Of a stretch of 64,000 nt of DNA, positions 46,841 through 56,084 are shown in pieces. Made by a program: the position numbers and the translations under genes. Position 1 is the stretch's first letter; every line of letters starts with the position of its first letter. This stretch comes from Alcaligenes faecalis. Lineage in GTDB: Bacteria > Pseudomonadota > Gammaproteobacteria > Burkholderiales > Burkholderiaceae_B. Under the pieces are notes generated by a model, which was given only the letters and a program-made list of their open reading frames with translations, was not told the DNA's origin and did no database searches. The stretch spans positions 3,871,235 to 3,935,234 of the forward strand of contig NZ_CP031012.1 in the NCBI RefSeq assembly GCF_009497775.1, written 5' to 3'.

Positions 46841-48211
46841 TCAAGATTTGCGGACCGGGCGCTTCCAGCCGGACACGCTGCGCTGTTCCGAACGCGACAA
46901 AGTCAGCTGATCATCCGGTGCATTGCGCACCAGGGTTGTACCCGCACCAATTGTTGCGCCACGACCTACAGTCACCGGGGCCACCAATTGCGTATCGGAG
47001 CCAATGAAAGCGTCGTCACCAATCACGGTACGGAACTTGTTCACGCCGTCATAATTGCAGGTGATAGTGCCTGCACCAATGTTCACACGCTGCCCCACAT
47101 CGGCATCACCGATATAGGCCAGGTGATTGGCTTTGGAGCCTTCGCCCAGCTGGGTGTTCTTGATTTCCACGAAGTTGCCCACGTGGGTGTGATTGGCCAG
47201 AACAGCACCAGGACGCAGACGTGCGTAAGGGCCGATACGGGCTTCTTCGCCAACCTGAGCTTGCTGCAGATGGCTGAAGGCTTCGATTTGCGTACCAGCA
47301 CCAATCGTCACGTCACGCAGAACACTGTGAGGACCAACACGCACGCCGTCTTGCAGCACAACCTTGCCTTCAAACACGCAACCCACATCAATGAACACAT
47401 CACGACCACATTCCAGTGTGCCACGCAGATCAAAGCGGGCCGGATCGGCCAGTGTCACGCCTTTTTCCAGCAAGCGACGGGCCTGCTCGGCTTGCCACAA
47501 GCGTTCCAGCTCGGCCTGTTGAATGCGACTGTTCACACCCAGGGTTTCCCAGCCAGCAGCGGGTTGAGCGGCTTGCACGGACACGCCATCGGCAACGGCC
47601 AAAGCGATGATGTCGGTCAGGTAGTACTCGCCTTGCGCGTTGTCGTTGGTGATACGGGTCAGCCAGTCTTTCAGACGAGCCGTAGGTGCCACCAGAATGC
47701 CGGTATTCACTTCTTTCACGGCACGCTCGGCTTCGCTGGCATCTTTGTGCTCAACAATGCGCTGCACGGAGCCATCTTCACCGCGAATGATGCGGCCATA
47801 GCCGGTGGAGTCTGCCAGTGTTTCGGTCAGCACGGCCACGCCTTGGCCGCGTGCTTCCAGCAAGCGGCGCAAGGTGTCGGCCTGGACCAGAGGGACATCG
47901 CCATACAGAACCAGCGTAGCGTCATCTTCCTTGTCGCCACCGACCAGTTCAGGCACGGCCTGTTGCACAGCGTGGCCCGTGCCATGCTGAGGTTGCTGCA
48001 AGGCAAAGGCCAGCTCGGCCTGTGCGAAGGTTTGCTGAACGCGCTCGGCGCCATGACCCACCACGACCACAACTTTTTCCGGCTCCAGTTCACGTGCGCT
48101 ATCAAGCACGTGGGCCAGCATGGGTTTGCCAGCGATAGGATGCAGTACTTTGGGCAGGTCAGACTGCATACGCTTGCCCATGCCTGCTGCCAGAATCACG
48201 ATATTAAGCAT
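46841..48211 (-). CDS. glmU: Bifunctional GlcNAc-1-P uridyltransferase / GlcN-1-P acetyltransferase
   Basis: GlmU acetylates glucosamine-1-phosphate and then makes UDP-GlcNAc for peptidoglycan and LPS. The 456-residue length is normal. The N-terminal half has [20 protein letters not shown] and LYGDVPLV; the C-terminal half is a left-handed beta helix of hexapeptide repeats with the acetyltransferase motif [19 protein letters not shown] and [16 protein letters not shown]. It lies 26 bp behind phaM and precedes a glycosyltransferase gene, all on the minus strand. glmM is not nearby. Confidence 0.96.
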   Translation of the reverse strand: MLNIVILAAGMGKRMQSDLPKVLHPIAGKPMLAHVLDSARELEPEKVVVVVGHGAERVQQTFAQAELAFALQQPQHGTGHAVQQAVPELVGGDKEDDATLVLYGDVPLVQADTLRRLLEARGQGVAVLTETLADSTGYGRIIRGEDGSVQRIVEHKDASEAERAVKEVNTGILVAPTARLKDWLTRITNDNAQGEYYLTDIIALAVADGVSVQAAQPAAGWETLGVNSRIQQAELERLWQAEQARRLLEKGVTLADPARFDLRGTLECGRDVFIDVGCVFEGKVVLQDGVRVGPHSVLRDVTIGAGTQIEAFSHLQQAQVGEEARIGPYARLRPGAVLANHTHVGNFVEIKNTQLGEGSKANHLAYIGDADVGQRVNIGAGTITCNYDGVNKFRTVIGDDAFIGSDTQLVAPVTVGRGATIGAGTTLVRNAPDDQLTLSRSEQRSVSGWKRPVRKS

Positions 48212-48237
48212 AAAAATTTACCTACTAGGTTGGTCGA

Positions 48238-49113
48238 TCAGTTCTTTTTGGTACTGCTTGGGGTACTGCGCGTGGCGGTCTTTTTGGCCGCCGTTTTGGT
48301 GGCTGCCTTGGCCGCGGTTTTAGTAGCGGCTTTCGCTGCCGTTTTTACCGGCTTGGCTGCTGCCGGAGCACTGGTCTTGGCAGACGTCTGGGCATTGGCA
48401 GCCGCCGGTTTGGGAGGCTTGGCCGAGCCAGCCGCTTTGGCCTTGGTCGCCTGCTGCCGATAGTTCTCCACCTGCTGCATTGATGCGGCTGTGGCGGTCG
48501 CCATGGCATCAAACTGCTGTTGCAGCATGTTCCACCACGCTTGCGCAGCGGGATTACCTGCACCGGCTTCCTGCTGGGCACCGGTCTGTTTATCTTTTGG
48601 AGCATCCTGCTTGGCAGCCGTTTCGGGCTGTGGCGCAGCTTGTTGAGGCTGTGCCGATGCGGGCTGGGAGGCCGTTTGCGCTGCCGCTTCCGGCTTGCTG
48701 GCCGCAGGCTTGGCACCCGCAGCCGCACTGTCCGCCGCTGCGGCCCCTGCCGCCATGGGGTTGAAGGCCATGAAGGCTTCAAACGGATTTTTTCCACCAG
48801 CAGCCTGCGTACCTTGCTGCGCCATGGTCTTGATGGCCGCTAGGGTGGAGCGCTGAATCTCCAGACCCTGGATGGTGGTGCCCAGCATGGACAGGTTCAG
48901 CTGCAGCCAGCTTTCCACCGCACGCAAGTCGCGAATACGACGATCCAGATCATCGGGGGACAAGCTGGGCATCATGCCCGAGCTCAAATCGCCCGCCCCG
49001 CCACTGGCCATGTTTTTCCAGGCCTGCGCCATCATGTCCATGCTGCGCAGCAATGGATTGTTGCCGCCGCCCAGGGCATTGAAATCAGGTATACCAAAAG
49101 GATTCGGGTTCAT
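48238..49113 (-). CDS. phaM: PhaM-like polyhydroxyalkanoate granule regulatory protein
   Basis: The 291-residue protein has a conserved N-terminal ~100 residues (IPDFNALGGGNNPLLRSMDM and DDLDRRIRDLRAVESWLQLNLSMLGTTIQGLEIQRSTLAAIK), a glutamine/alanine/proline-rich linker, a short WWNMLQQQFDAMA segment and a C-terminal Lys/Ala tail of repeated KTAAKAATKTAAK type. This is the architecture of PhaM, which binds PHA synthase and DNA to place granules at the nucleoid. The tail resembles histone H1. It precedes glmU by 26 bp. No phaC, phaA or phaB gene is in the window. Confidence 0.85.
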   Translation of the reverse strand: MNPNPFGIPDFNALGGGNNPLLRSMDMMAQAWKNMASGGAGDLSSGMMPSLSPDDLDRRIRDLRAVESWLQLNLSMLGTTIQGLEIQRSTLAAIKTMAQQGTQAAGGKNPFEAFMAFNPMAAGAAAADSAAAGAKPAASKPEAAAQTASQPASAQPQQAAPQPETAAKQDAPKDKQTGAQQEAGAGNPAAQAWWNMLQQQFDAMATATAASMQQVENYRQQATKAKAAGSAKPPKPAAANAQTSAKTSAPAAAKPVKTAAKAATKTAAKAATKTAAKKTATRSTPSSTKKN

Positions 49114-49157
49114 GCGTAGCTCCCATCGGGTTGATGCCTGCCCGGTGACTCCCAGGT

Positions 49158-49985
49158 TCAGGCCAGCTTGTCCAGATGCTGCTTGATGCTGTCGATCAGC
49201 ACCACTTGCGCTTCCAGGGTGAACAAATCTGCTTCTATCATTTGCCAGGCTTCATCCAGCGTCAATAAGCGAAACTCACTAACCTCGCCGTCCATATTGC
49301 GGGGCCGCACATCGTCGGCCAGCACGCAATCGCTGACCAGGGCGTTCTCCACCTGATAGCCTTCCGGCAGGCGACGGTGCATGCGCAAGGACACGCGCAA
49401 GGGGGTGCAGTTATCCAGCACGGACTCGGCCAAACCCGCTTCTTCATAACTTTCGCGTATGAGGGAGGTATGCAGAGATTCACCGCTGACCGCCAGTCCA
49501 CCGACCAGCGTGTCCCACATATTCGGGTCTGTCGATTTGGTGGGGGAACGACGCGCAGCCCAGATACGGCCATCTGTGGACCAGCCATTCAAATGCACGG
49601 CTTGTGTCAAAAAACCCAGAGGCCGCACCGCACCACGTTCAATTCGGGACAGGCATTGCCCTTCGCCGACCACGTCCAGCAACTCGTCACGCCAGGCCCG
49701 AATGCAACCGCCTTCCTGCAAACGCAGGGCGACCTGATCCAGGACCTGAGCCAAGCTCAATTCCTGGCTGGGGCATTCGCTCAGACGCAAGACATCTTCT
49801 TCAATCGAGACCCCAGGCAAAGGCTCGATACAACGAGCGGCCTTGGGGGTGATCCATCCGGCAACGCGCCCATCAACAGTGACAGGACGGCTGCCCGGCG
49901 GGGGCAATTGTTGCAGCTGACTGGTCAAGCTGGCCATGCGCTGACGCAGGGCCTGAGTAAGTGATCGGTTCTGGAACAAAGTCAT
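49158..49985 (-). CDS. NUDIX hydrolase with N-terminal DUF4743-like domain
   Basis: The 275-residue protein has an N-terminal ~120-residue region (RPVTVDGRVAGWITPKAARC) of the type fused to NUDIX domains in thiamine-pyrophosphate-related hydrolases, and a NUDIX box in KSTDPNMWDTLVGGLAVSGE followed by SLHTSLIRESYEEAGL (REx2EE). Such enzymes hydrolyse nucleoside or coenzyme pyrophosphates; a thiamine diphosphate or damaged cofactor is a plausible substrate. It lies 44 bp upstream of phaM on the same strand, with no evident functional link. The start has a weak ribosome site. Confidence 0.85.
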   Translation of the reverse strand: MTLFQNRSLTQALRQRMASLTSQLQQLPPPGSRPVTVDGRVAGWITPKAARCIEPLPGVSIEEDVLRLSECPSQELSLAQVLDQVALRLQEGGCIRAWRDELLDVVGEGQCLSRIERGAVRPLGFLTQAVHLNGWSTDGRIWAARRSPTKSTDPNMWDTLVGGLAVSGESLHTSLIRESYEEAGLAESVLDNCTPLRVSLRMHRRLPEGYQVENALVSDCVLADDVRPRNMDGEVSEFRLLTLDEAWQMIEADLFTLEAQVVLIDSIKQHLDKLA

Positions 49986-50260
49986 AGTCGGCGATTGTAA
50001 TTCAAGCCTTGCCCCATTACGGCTTTTGTAGCGTTTAGTCCAACCTTGTCTTCTAGGGACATACCCTGCCCTTGAAGGCTAAAGCAAGTTCTATATAATT
50101 TCCGTGAACAGATAAGCTACTAAAAACTTCGAGCGGACCAGCACTTAGCTGCAACAAGCCCGCCACTGCAACACAGCAGTTTCTTCCAGCGTTGGATTTT
50201 TCGGAGCGTTGACGCAGCCGAACCCCGGTTTGGCATGGCAACACCAAAAGAGGGACAACA

Positions 50261-51421
50261 ATGAAGATGTGGAGAAGTTTATTTGCTCTGACCGCCTGTT
50301 CGACGGCAGGGCCAAGCCTGGCTCAGATCACCCACATGGAGGGTGGTCCCCGTGTCAATCAGCTCAATTTGCATAACGGGGTTACCCCCATCGCCCAGGA
50401 CATTGCCTGGCTGCATTGGATGATGCTGATCATCTGTACCATCATCTTTATTGGCGTGTTCGGCGTGATGTTCTATTCCATCATCCGGCACCGCAAGTCC
50501 AGGGGCGCGATTGCCGCGCGCTTTCACGAACACCTGGGTGTGGAAGTAGCCTGGACCATCATCCCTTTCCTGATCGTGATCGGCATGGCCTTGCCCGCCA
50601 CCAAAACCGTGGTGGCCATGAAGGACACCAGCAGCGCCGACCTGACCGTCAAGGTCACGGGTTATCAGTGGAAATGGGGCTACGAGTATCTGGACGGCCC
50701 GGCCACCGGCGTGAAATTCCTGTCCAACCTGTCCACCCCTCGCGCCCAGATCGAAGGCCGCGAACCCATCGGCCCGAACTACCTGATGGAAGTGGACAAG
50801 CCACTGGTAGTGCCGGTTAACAAGAAAGTTCGCGTCATGCTGACTGCCGAGGATGTCATCCACTCCTGGATGGTGCCCGAGTTTGGCGTCAAGCAAGATG
50901 CCATCCCTGGCTTTTTGCGCGATACCTGGTTCCGTGCGGACAAGGTCGGCACCTACCGCGGCCAGTGTGCCGAGCTGTGCGGCAAGGACCATGCCTACAT
51001 GCCCATCGTGGTGCAAGTGATGGCGCAAGATGACTACGACAAGTGGGCCAAAGAGCAGAACGATCTGCTGACTGCCCAGGCCGACGATCCCAATAAAGAG
51101 TGGACCAAGGACGAGTTGACCGAGCGCGGCAAACAGATCTTTGCGCAGAACTGCGTGGCTTGCCACCAGGCCAACGGCAAAGGCATGCCCGGCACCTTCC
51201 CCGCTCTGGATGGCGATACGAAATTTGTGCTCGCCCCCAAGAAAGGCCAGATCGACACGGTGTTGAATGGTCACCCTGGCACCGCGATGGCCGCCTTCCG
51301 CAATCAGCTGACAGATGTGCAGATTGCCGCGGTCATTACCTACACACGCAACGCCTGGGGCAACGCTGGCAAAGGGCCTGACCCTGTCGTGATGCCCGCC
51401 GACGTCAAGGAACAGCGCTAA
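50261..51421 (+). CDS. coxB: Cytochrome c oxidase subunit II with fused cytochrome c domain
   Basis: The 386-residue inner-membrane protein has a signal peptide (cleaved near SLAQ-ITH), two membrane helices (about 50-73 and 96-112), a cupredoxin domain with the CuA ligands His201, Cys236, Glu238, Cys240, His244 and Met247 (GQCAELCGKDHAYM), and a C-terminal cytochrome c domain with CVACH (298-302). It accepts electrons from cytochrome c, and the fused haem marks the caa3-type variant. The start has AGAGGGA. It heads the operon with coxA 75 bp downstream. Confidence 0.96.
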   Translation: MKMWRSLFALTACSTAGPSLAQITHMEGGPRVNQLNLHNGVTPIAQDIAWLHWMMLIICTIIFIGVFGVMFYSIIRHRKSRGAIAARFHEHLGVEVAWTIIPFLIVIGMALPATKTVVAMKDTSSADLTVKVTGYQWKWGYEYLDGPATGVKFLSNLSTPRAQIEGREPIGPNYLMEVDKPLVVPVNKKVRVMLTAEDVIHSWMVPEFGVKQDAIPGFLRDTWFRADKVGTYRGQCAELCGKDHAYMPIVVQVMAQDDYDKWAKEQNDLLTAQADDPNKEWTKDELTERGKQIFAQNCVACHQANGKGMPGTFPALDGDTKFVLAPKKGQIDTVLNGHPGTAMAAFRNQLTDVQIAAVITYTRNAWGNAGKGPDPVVMPADVKEQR

Positions 51422-51496
51422 GTCTGCGCTCGCCGCCTATCACACTATCAATCTATCCCTGACTACGGCCAGGGGGAGTGCAGCAAGGAGTCAAGC

Positions 51497-53104
51497 ATGA
51501 GTAGCGTCACCGTCGACCATGTAGCGAACCCGAGCGGACATGATGATCACCATCATGCCCATGCCACCCCTAGCGGCTGGCGTCGCTGGTTGTTCGCCAC
51601 CAATCACAAAGATATCGGGACCATGTACCTGATCTTCTCCTTTGTGATGTTGCTGGAGGGCGGCGTGCTGGCTTTGCTGCTGCGTACCGAACTGTTCCAG
51701 CCGGGCCTGCAGTTTTTCCGGCCCGAGCTGTTTAACCAGTTCACCACCATGCACGGCCTGATCATGATTTTCGGCGCGATCATGCCGGCCTTTGTGGGCT
51801 TTGCCAACTGGATGATTCCGCTGCAGATTGGCGCATCGGACATGGCCTTTGCCCGCATGAACAACTTCAGCTTCTGGCTGCTGCCCGTGGGCGCGATTCT
51901 GTTTACCGCGTCCTTCTTTGTGCCTGGCGGCGCACCTGCCGGTGGCTGGACCATGTACGCCCCGCTGTCCTTGCAGATGGGACCGGGCATGGACTTCACG
52001 ATTTTTGCGGTCCACATTCTGGGCGCGTCCTCCATCATGGGGGCCATCAATATTGTGGTGACGGTATTGAATATGCGCGCCCCCGGCATGACGCTGATGA
52101 AAATGCCGCTGTTTTGCTGGACCTGGCTGATTACCGCTTACCTGCTGATTGCCGTGATGCCCGTGCTGGCCGCTGCCGTCACCATGCTGCTGACGGACCG
52201 TCACTTTGGCACCCACTTCTTTAACGCTGCCGGGGGTGGTGATCCGGTTCTGTACCAGCACATCTTCTGGTTCTTTGGTCACCCCGAGGTCTACATCATG
52301 ATCTTGCCGGCCTTTGGCATTGTTTCTGCCATCGTGCCTGCCTTCTCACGCAAAGCCCTGTTTGGCTATGCCTCGATGGTGTACGCAACCGCCGCCATCG
52401 CGATTCTGTCCTTCCTGGTGTGGGCCCACCACATGTTCTCCACCGGGATGCCAGTAACGGGGCAGCTGTATTTCATGTACGCCACCATGCTGATTTCCAT
52501 TCCGACCGGGGTGAAGATCTTCAACTGGGTGGCTACCATGTGGCGCGGTTCGCTGTCCTTTGAAACGCCCATGCTGTTTTCCATCGGCTTTATCTTTGTG
52601 TTCACGATTGGCGGCTTTACCGGCCTGATTCTGGCCGTGGCCCCGATTGATATTGCGGTACACGACACCTATTACGTGGTGGCTCACTTCCACTATGTGC
52701 TGGTGGCCGGTTCCTTGTTCGCCCTGTTTGGCGGTGCCTACTACTGGCTGCCCAAGTGGACGGGCCGCATGTACAACGAGCGTCTGGGCAAGATCCACTT
52801 CTGGTCCACCATGATCTCGTTCAACGTGACCTTCTTCCCCATGCACTTTCTGGGTCTGGCGGGCATGCCACGTCGTTATGTGGACTACGCCGGTCAGTTC
52901 ACGGACTTCCACCAGATTGCCACCATTGGCGCCTTCTGGTTCGGCCTGTCGCAACTGCTGCTGATCTACATCGTGATCCAGGCAGCACGTGGCAAGGGTG
53001 AAGTGGCCAGTGCCAAGCCCTGGGAAGGTGCAGAAGGACTGGAATGGACCGTGCCCTCGCCCGCCCCGCACCACACATTTGAAATACCCCCTGTCGTCAA
53101 GTAA
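51497..53104 (+). CDS. coxA: Cytochrome c oxidase subunit I
   Basis: The catalytic subunit, 535 residues with 12 membrane helices, holds haem a, haem a3 and CuB. Key motifs are [20 protein letters not shown] (His ligand of haem a), [20 protein letters not shown] (CuB His and the cross-linked Tyr in HPEVY), [10 protein letters not shown] (two CuB His) and [13 protein letters not shown] (haem a3 and haem a His). The K-channel and D-channel signatures are typical of the A-type oxidase. A GGAG site precedes the ATG. It follows coxB and precedes the small assembly gene by 17 bp. Confidence 0.97.
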   Translation: MSSVTVDHVANPSGHDDHHHAHATPSGWRRWLFATNHKDIGTMYLIFSFVMLLEGGVLALLLRTELFQPGLQFFRPELFNQFTTMHGLIMIFGAIMPAFVGFANWMIPLQIGASDMAFARMNNFSFWLLPVGAILFTASFFVPGGAPAGGWTMYAPLSLQMGPGMDFTIFAVHILGASSIMGAINIVVTVLNMRAPGMTLMKMPLFCWTWLITAYLLIAVMPVLAAAVTMLLTDRHFGTHFFNAAGGGDPVLYQHIFWFFGHPEVYIMILPAFGIVSAIVPAFSRKALFGYASMVYATAAIAILSFLVWAHHMFSTGMPVTGQLYFMYATMLISIPTGVKIFNWVATMWRGSLSFETPMLFSIGFIFVFTIGGFTGLILAVAPIDIAVHDTYYVVAHFHYVLVAGSLFALFGGAYYWLPKWTGRMYNERLGKIHFWSTMISFNVTFFPMHFLGLAGMPRRYVDYAGQFTDFHQIATIGAFWFGLSQLLLIYIVIQAARGKGEVASAKPWEGAEGLEWTVPSPAPHHTFEIPPVVK

Positions 53105-53121
53105 CACTGGAGGAACGCCGT

Positions 53122-53235
53122 ATGACCCCCGAACAACGCCGTCGCAACCGCCGTCTGGGATTGCTCCTGGCCGTGTTCGTCATCGCCGTCATGGCCTGGA
53201 CCTTTCTGAAAGGCAGTCAATTTTTAGGACAGTGA
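53122..53235 (+). CDS. Small cytochrome oxidase assembly protein (37 residues)
   Basis: A 37-codon frame starting with ATG after CTGGAGGAACGCCGT encodes MTPEQRRRNRRLGLLLAVFV plus 17 residues ending GSQFLGQ, with one membrane helix and a basic N-terminus. Small single-helix proteins of this type are encoded between coxA and coxC in Burkholderiales (annotated as cytochrome oxidase small assembly protein). It fills the 17-bp to 1-bp gaps between coxA and the DUF2970 gene, so it is almost certainly translated. Confidence 0.85.
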   Translation: MTPEQRRRNRRLGLLLAVFVIAVMAWTFLKGSQFLGQ

Positions 53236-53236
53236 T

Positions 53237-53461
53237 ATGGATGACGATTTTCGGGACCTCACACGGCGCAAGCTCAGTTTTTTCCAGACATTGAAAGCCA
53301 TTGCCTGGGGTTTTTTTGGAGTCCGTCGTGGCAGCGACCATGAACAGGACATTGCCAAGATCAATCCGGTCTATCTGATTATTGCCGCCTTGATCGCCAC
53401 GGTTGTTTTCGTTGTGGGCCTGATTATGGTGGCCCGCTGGTTCATTGGTCAGGCCAGCTGA
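53237..53461 (+). CDS. DUF2970 family small membrane protein
   Basis: The 74-residue protein has the DUF2970 core (RKLSFFQTLKAIAWGFFGVR, with KINPVYLIIAALIATVVFVV) and a single transmembrane helix. Its start overlaps the end of the small protein gene (TGATATG). DUF2970 genes are found in betaproteobacterial cox clusters; their role in oxidase assembly is suspected only. In related genomes the cox11/ctaG gene lies just before DUF2970; here it is missing. Confidence 0.88.
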   Translation: MDDDFRDLTRRKLSFFQTLKAIAWGFFGVRRGSDHEQDIAKINPVYLIIAALIATVVFVVGLIMVARWFIGQAS

Positions 53462-53511
53462 ACCCTGGCCGGATACTGCGCCCCAGGGCACATGACCCGA
53501 AGGAGAACACT

Positions 53512-54387
53512 ATGCATGTCGAGACTACGGCTCACCCGTCCAAGGCGCCGTATTACTACGTCCCCGGCTTGTCGGGGCACCCGGTACGCGCCAGCCTTTC
53601 CCTGTGCCTGACGCTGCTGGGTGCGGCTACCTGGATCAATAACTGGCCGGGCGGCTTCTGGGTGTTTCTGGTCGGGATTCTCAGCTTCTTGCTGGTCCTG
53701 TTCTTCTGGTTCAGCGACGCCGTGCGCGAATCCGAAACCGGCCTGAACAGCACACGCGTAGACGTCTCCTATCGCTGGAGCATGTCCTGGTTCATCTTCT
53801 CCGAAGTGATGTTTTTTGCGGCCTTTTTCGGGGCACTTTGGTACACCCGCGAAATTGCCACGCCGCTGTTAAGCGACCTGGATCACCGTGCTCTGCTCTG
53901 GCCCGACTTCACTGGCACCTGGCCTAATCAGGGCCCTGCTGGCACTGTCGCCCCATTCCAGACCGTAGGACCACTGTGGCTGCCTACGATCAACACGGCC
54001 TTGCTGCTGACCTCGGGCGTCACCCTGACCATTGCTCACCACGCCTTGCGTGCCAGCAAGCGTGGCGGCGCGATCTTCTGGCTGTTCATGACGGTTGCGC
54101 TGGGCTTCGCCTTTGTGGCCTGCCAAGCCTACGAATACATGCACGCCTACGCCGAACTGAACCTGAAGTTCACCTCTGGCGCATACGGGGCCTTGTTCTA
54201 TATGTTGACGGGCTTTCACGGCTTTCACGTGATTATCGGCGCCACCATGCTGACGGTAATGCTGATACGGCTGATGCGCGGGCACTTTACCGCCGAACAC
54301 CACTTTGGTTTTGAAGGTGCCGCCTGGTACTGGCACTTTGTGGACGTGGTGTGGCTGGGCTTGTATCTGTACGTGTACTGGTTCTAG
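53512..54387 (+). CDS. coxC: Cytochrome c oxidase subunit III
   Basis: The 291-residue protein with about seven membrane helices matches CoxC/CtaE: PYYYVPGLSGHPVRASLSLC, WFIFSEVMFFAAFFGALWYTR (the conserved Glu), LTGFHGFHVIIGATMLTVML and AAWYWHFVDVVWLGLYLYVYWF. It stabilises the catalytic core and aids proton uptake. A GAAGGAG site precedes the ATG, 50 bp after the DUF2970 gene. A strong terminator (54399) ends this transcription unit. Confidence 0.95.
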   Translation: MHVETTAHPSKAPYYYVPGLSGHPVRASLSLCLTLLGAATWINNWPGGFWVFLVGILSFLLVLFFWFSDAVRESETGLNSTRVDVSYRWSMSWFIFSEVMFFAAFFGALWYTREIATPLLSDLDHRALLWPDFTGTWPNQGPAGTVAPFQTVGPLWLPTINTALLLTSGVTLTIAHHALRASKRGGAIFWLFMTVALGFAFVACQAYEYMHAYAELNLKFTSGAYGALFYMLTGFHGFHVIIGATMLTVMLIRLMRGHFTAEHHFGFEGAAWYWHFVDVVWLGLYLYVYWF

Positions 54388-54398
54388 TGATTCATGCT

Positions 54399-54428
54399 CC
54401 AGGCCCGTTTCTGCGGGCCTGGATTTTT
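54399..54428 (+). terminator. Rho-independent terminator of the cox operon
   Basis: CCAGGCCCG (54399-54407) and CGGGCCTGG (54414-54422) form a perfect 9-bp stem with a 6-nt loop, followed by ATTTTT, 12 bp after the coxC stop. Confidence 0.85.
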
Positions 54429-54431
54429 ACT

Positions 54432-54638
54432 TCAAGCCAAGGGCACTCCGGTGCTTTCAATCCAACCCAGGTAATGGGCCAGCAACACAAACAGGAACAG
54501 GGCCACGGACAAGCCCACTCGCCAGGTCAGAGCATAGGCCATGCGATTGGAATTACCCCGGTCCCGCATCAAATACACCAGGGCCGAACCCAGCGAAACA
54601 ATAATCCCCAGAAACACGATCAGGACTAGCACACGCAT
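54432..54638 (-). CDS. Twin-transmembrane DUF2909-like protein
   Basis: The 68-residue protein has two membrane helices (residues 3-25 and 40-61) separated by a polar loop with YLMRDRGNSNRM and TWRVGLS. This is the pattern of the DUF2909 or twin transmembrane family in betaproteobacterial cox clusters. It is transcribed from the opposite strand, convergent with coxC, and its start is 28 bp from surf1, so it shares a divergent promoter region with the assembly operon. Role unknown. Confidence 0.8.
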   Translation of the reverse strand: MRVLVLIVFLGIIVSLGSALVYLMRDRGNSNRMAYALTWRVGLSVALFLFVLLAHYLGWIESTGVPLA

Positions 54639-54666
54639 TACGTATCCCCCGCTTCAGGTTGAATTG

Positions 54667-55449
54667 ATGTCCAGCAACAATCCTCGTTCTTCTTCGACTC
54701 GATCCCTGCTTGCCCTGGTTTGTCTGGGTTTGCTGATGCTGCTGTTCATTAGCCTGGGGCGCTGGCAACTGAGCCGCGCACAGGAACGTCAAAGCTTGGC
54801 GCAACAAATAGAACAAGGCCGCCAACAAGCTCCCCTTCACATTGATTCCCAGGCCAGCCTGGATAAAGGTGCCTTGTGGCAGTCTGTCGCGGTGCACGGC
54901 TCCTGGCGCAGTGAGTTAACTGTACTCCTGGATAATCGCAATTTCAAAGGTAAGCCGGGCTACTGGATTGCCACCCCATTTGTGCTGGATGAGGGCGATT
55001 TGGCGGGCTCCAGCCTGCTTGTGCTACGTGGTTGGCTGGCTCGCGTACCGGGGCAAACCCCTAGCGTTCCGGCTGCACCTTCCGGCTCCGAAACCATTTC
55101 CGGCGAGTTGATGGAACGCGTACCGCGTCTGTTTGAGCTGGGCAGCAGTCCCTTGCCCGAGCACTTGCCCGGTCCTTCGGGCACGCCCCCTGTCGTGCAG
55201 AACCTGGCCCTGGAAGATCTGCGCAGCCGCATTGATCTGCCCGTATTGCCGCGCGTACTGGCCCAGACCGCTCCTGCCTCGGAACTGCAAACCAACTGGC
55301 CCGACCCGAATATCGACTTTGAAAAGAACCGTGGCTACGCACTGCAATGGTTCGGTTTTGCCCTGATTGCCCTGTGTGCCTGGATCGGTGTAGCGTGGAA
55401 ATGGCTGCGACGCTCCAGGCCCAACTCTGCCCCTACAAGGAAAACCTGA
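54667..55449 (+). CDS. surf1: SURF1-family cytochrome oxidase assembly protein
   Basis: The 260-residue protein has the SURF1 layout: an N-terminal membrane helix (about 12-28, LLALVCLGLLMLLFISLGRWQL) followed by a large periplasmic domain (VHGSWRSELTVLLDNRNFKG, PGYWIATPF, LVLRGWL) and a C-terminal helix (about 228-247). SURF1 helps insert haem a into subunit I. The ATG at 54667 gives the normal start; longer open frame upstream overlaps the opposite DUF2909 gene. It is the first gene of a four-gene operon (surf1, SCO-like, ctaA, ctaB). Confidence 0.9.
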   Translation: MSSNNPRSSSTRSLLALVCLGLLMLLFISLGRWQLSRAQERQSLAQQIEQGRQQAPLHIDSQASLDKGALWQSVAVHGSWRSELTVLLDNRNFKGKPGYWIATPFVLDEGDLAGSSLLVLRGWLARVPGQTPSVPAAPSGSETISGELMERVPRLFELGSSPLPEHLPGPSGTPPVVQNLALEDLRSRIDLPVLPRVLAQTAPASELQTNWPDPNIDFEKNRGYALQWFGFALIALCAWIGVAWKWLRRSRPNSAPTRKT

Positions 55450-55450
55450 C

Positions 55451-56080
55451 GTGGACACGACTCAAACCCCTGCCCGCCCGCGTTCCATGGCCCCGCTGTA
55501 TCTGCTGCTGGCGATCAGTCTGGCGCCCGTGCTGTTTGCACTGGCCGCCTACTACATGCCTTCATTGGGACTGCGGCCAGACGAGAGCAATGCCTACGGT
55601 CAATTGATTGAGCCCCAGCGCAGCGTGCCTGAACCCGCCGCCCTGCCCCTGCGCAATTTGCAAGGCGAGGCCTTTGATCTGCAATCGCTGCGCGGTCGCT
55701 GGGTACTGCTCAGCGCCGATGAAAGCGCCTGCCCCGAAAGCTGCGTGCGCAAGCTGTTCATCCTGCGCAACTCCCACGCCAGCCAAGGCAAGAACGTGGA
55801 TCGCCTGGCCCGTGTCTGGTTTGTGACCGACCAGGGCCAACCAACCGAGCAAATTCTGGAGGCCTATCAAGGTACGCATATGCTGCGCGCCGATCCGCGC
55901 CAGCTGGCCGAATTTCTGACTCCTGACGCTGCTGGCAAGGCCCCCGAACAAGCCGTCAAAAATGGCATGTGGATCATCGACCCCAATGGCAATTTGATGA
56001 TGCTGTTTCCCGGCGATGCCGACCCGCTCAAGGTTCGCACCGACATACGCAAACTGCTGAACAATTCACGCATCGGATAA
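55451..56080 (+). CDS. SCO/thioredoxin-like oxidase assembly protein
   Basis: The 209-residue protein starts at GTG one base after the surf1 stop and has one membrane helix (about 14-36) and a thioredoxin-like periplasmic domain. It carries C-x3-C (Cys94 and Cys98 in SACPESCVRKLF), as in the SCO copper chaperones, but the second SCO ligand, the His before the last strand, is not evident (KNGMWIIDPNGNLM). It may therefore act as a thiol reductase for CuA cysteines instead of carrying copper. It overlaps nothing but is closely spaced with ctaA (4 bp). Confidence 0.8.
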   Translation: MDTTQTPARPRSMAPLYLLLAISLAPVLFALAAYYMPSLGLRPDESNAYGQLIEPQRSVPEPAALPLRNLQGEAFDLQSLRGRWVLLSADESACPESCVRKLFILRNSHASQGKNVDRLARVWFVTDQGQPTEQILEAYQGTHMLRADPRQLAEFLTPDAAGKAPEQAVKNGMWIIDPNGNLMMLFPGDADPLKVRTDIRKLLNNSRIG

Positions 56081-56084
56081 GTTT

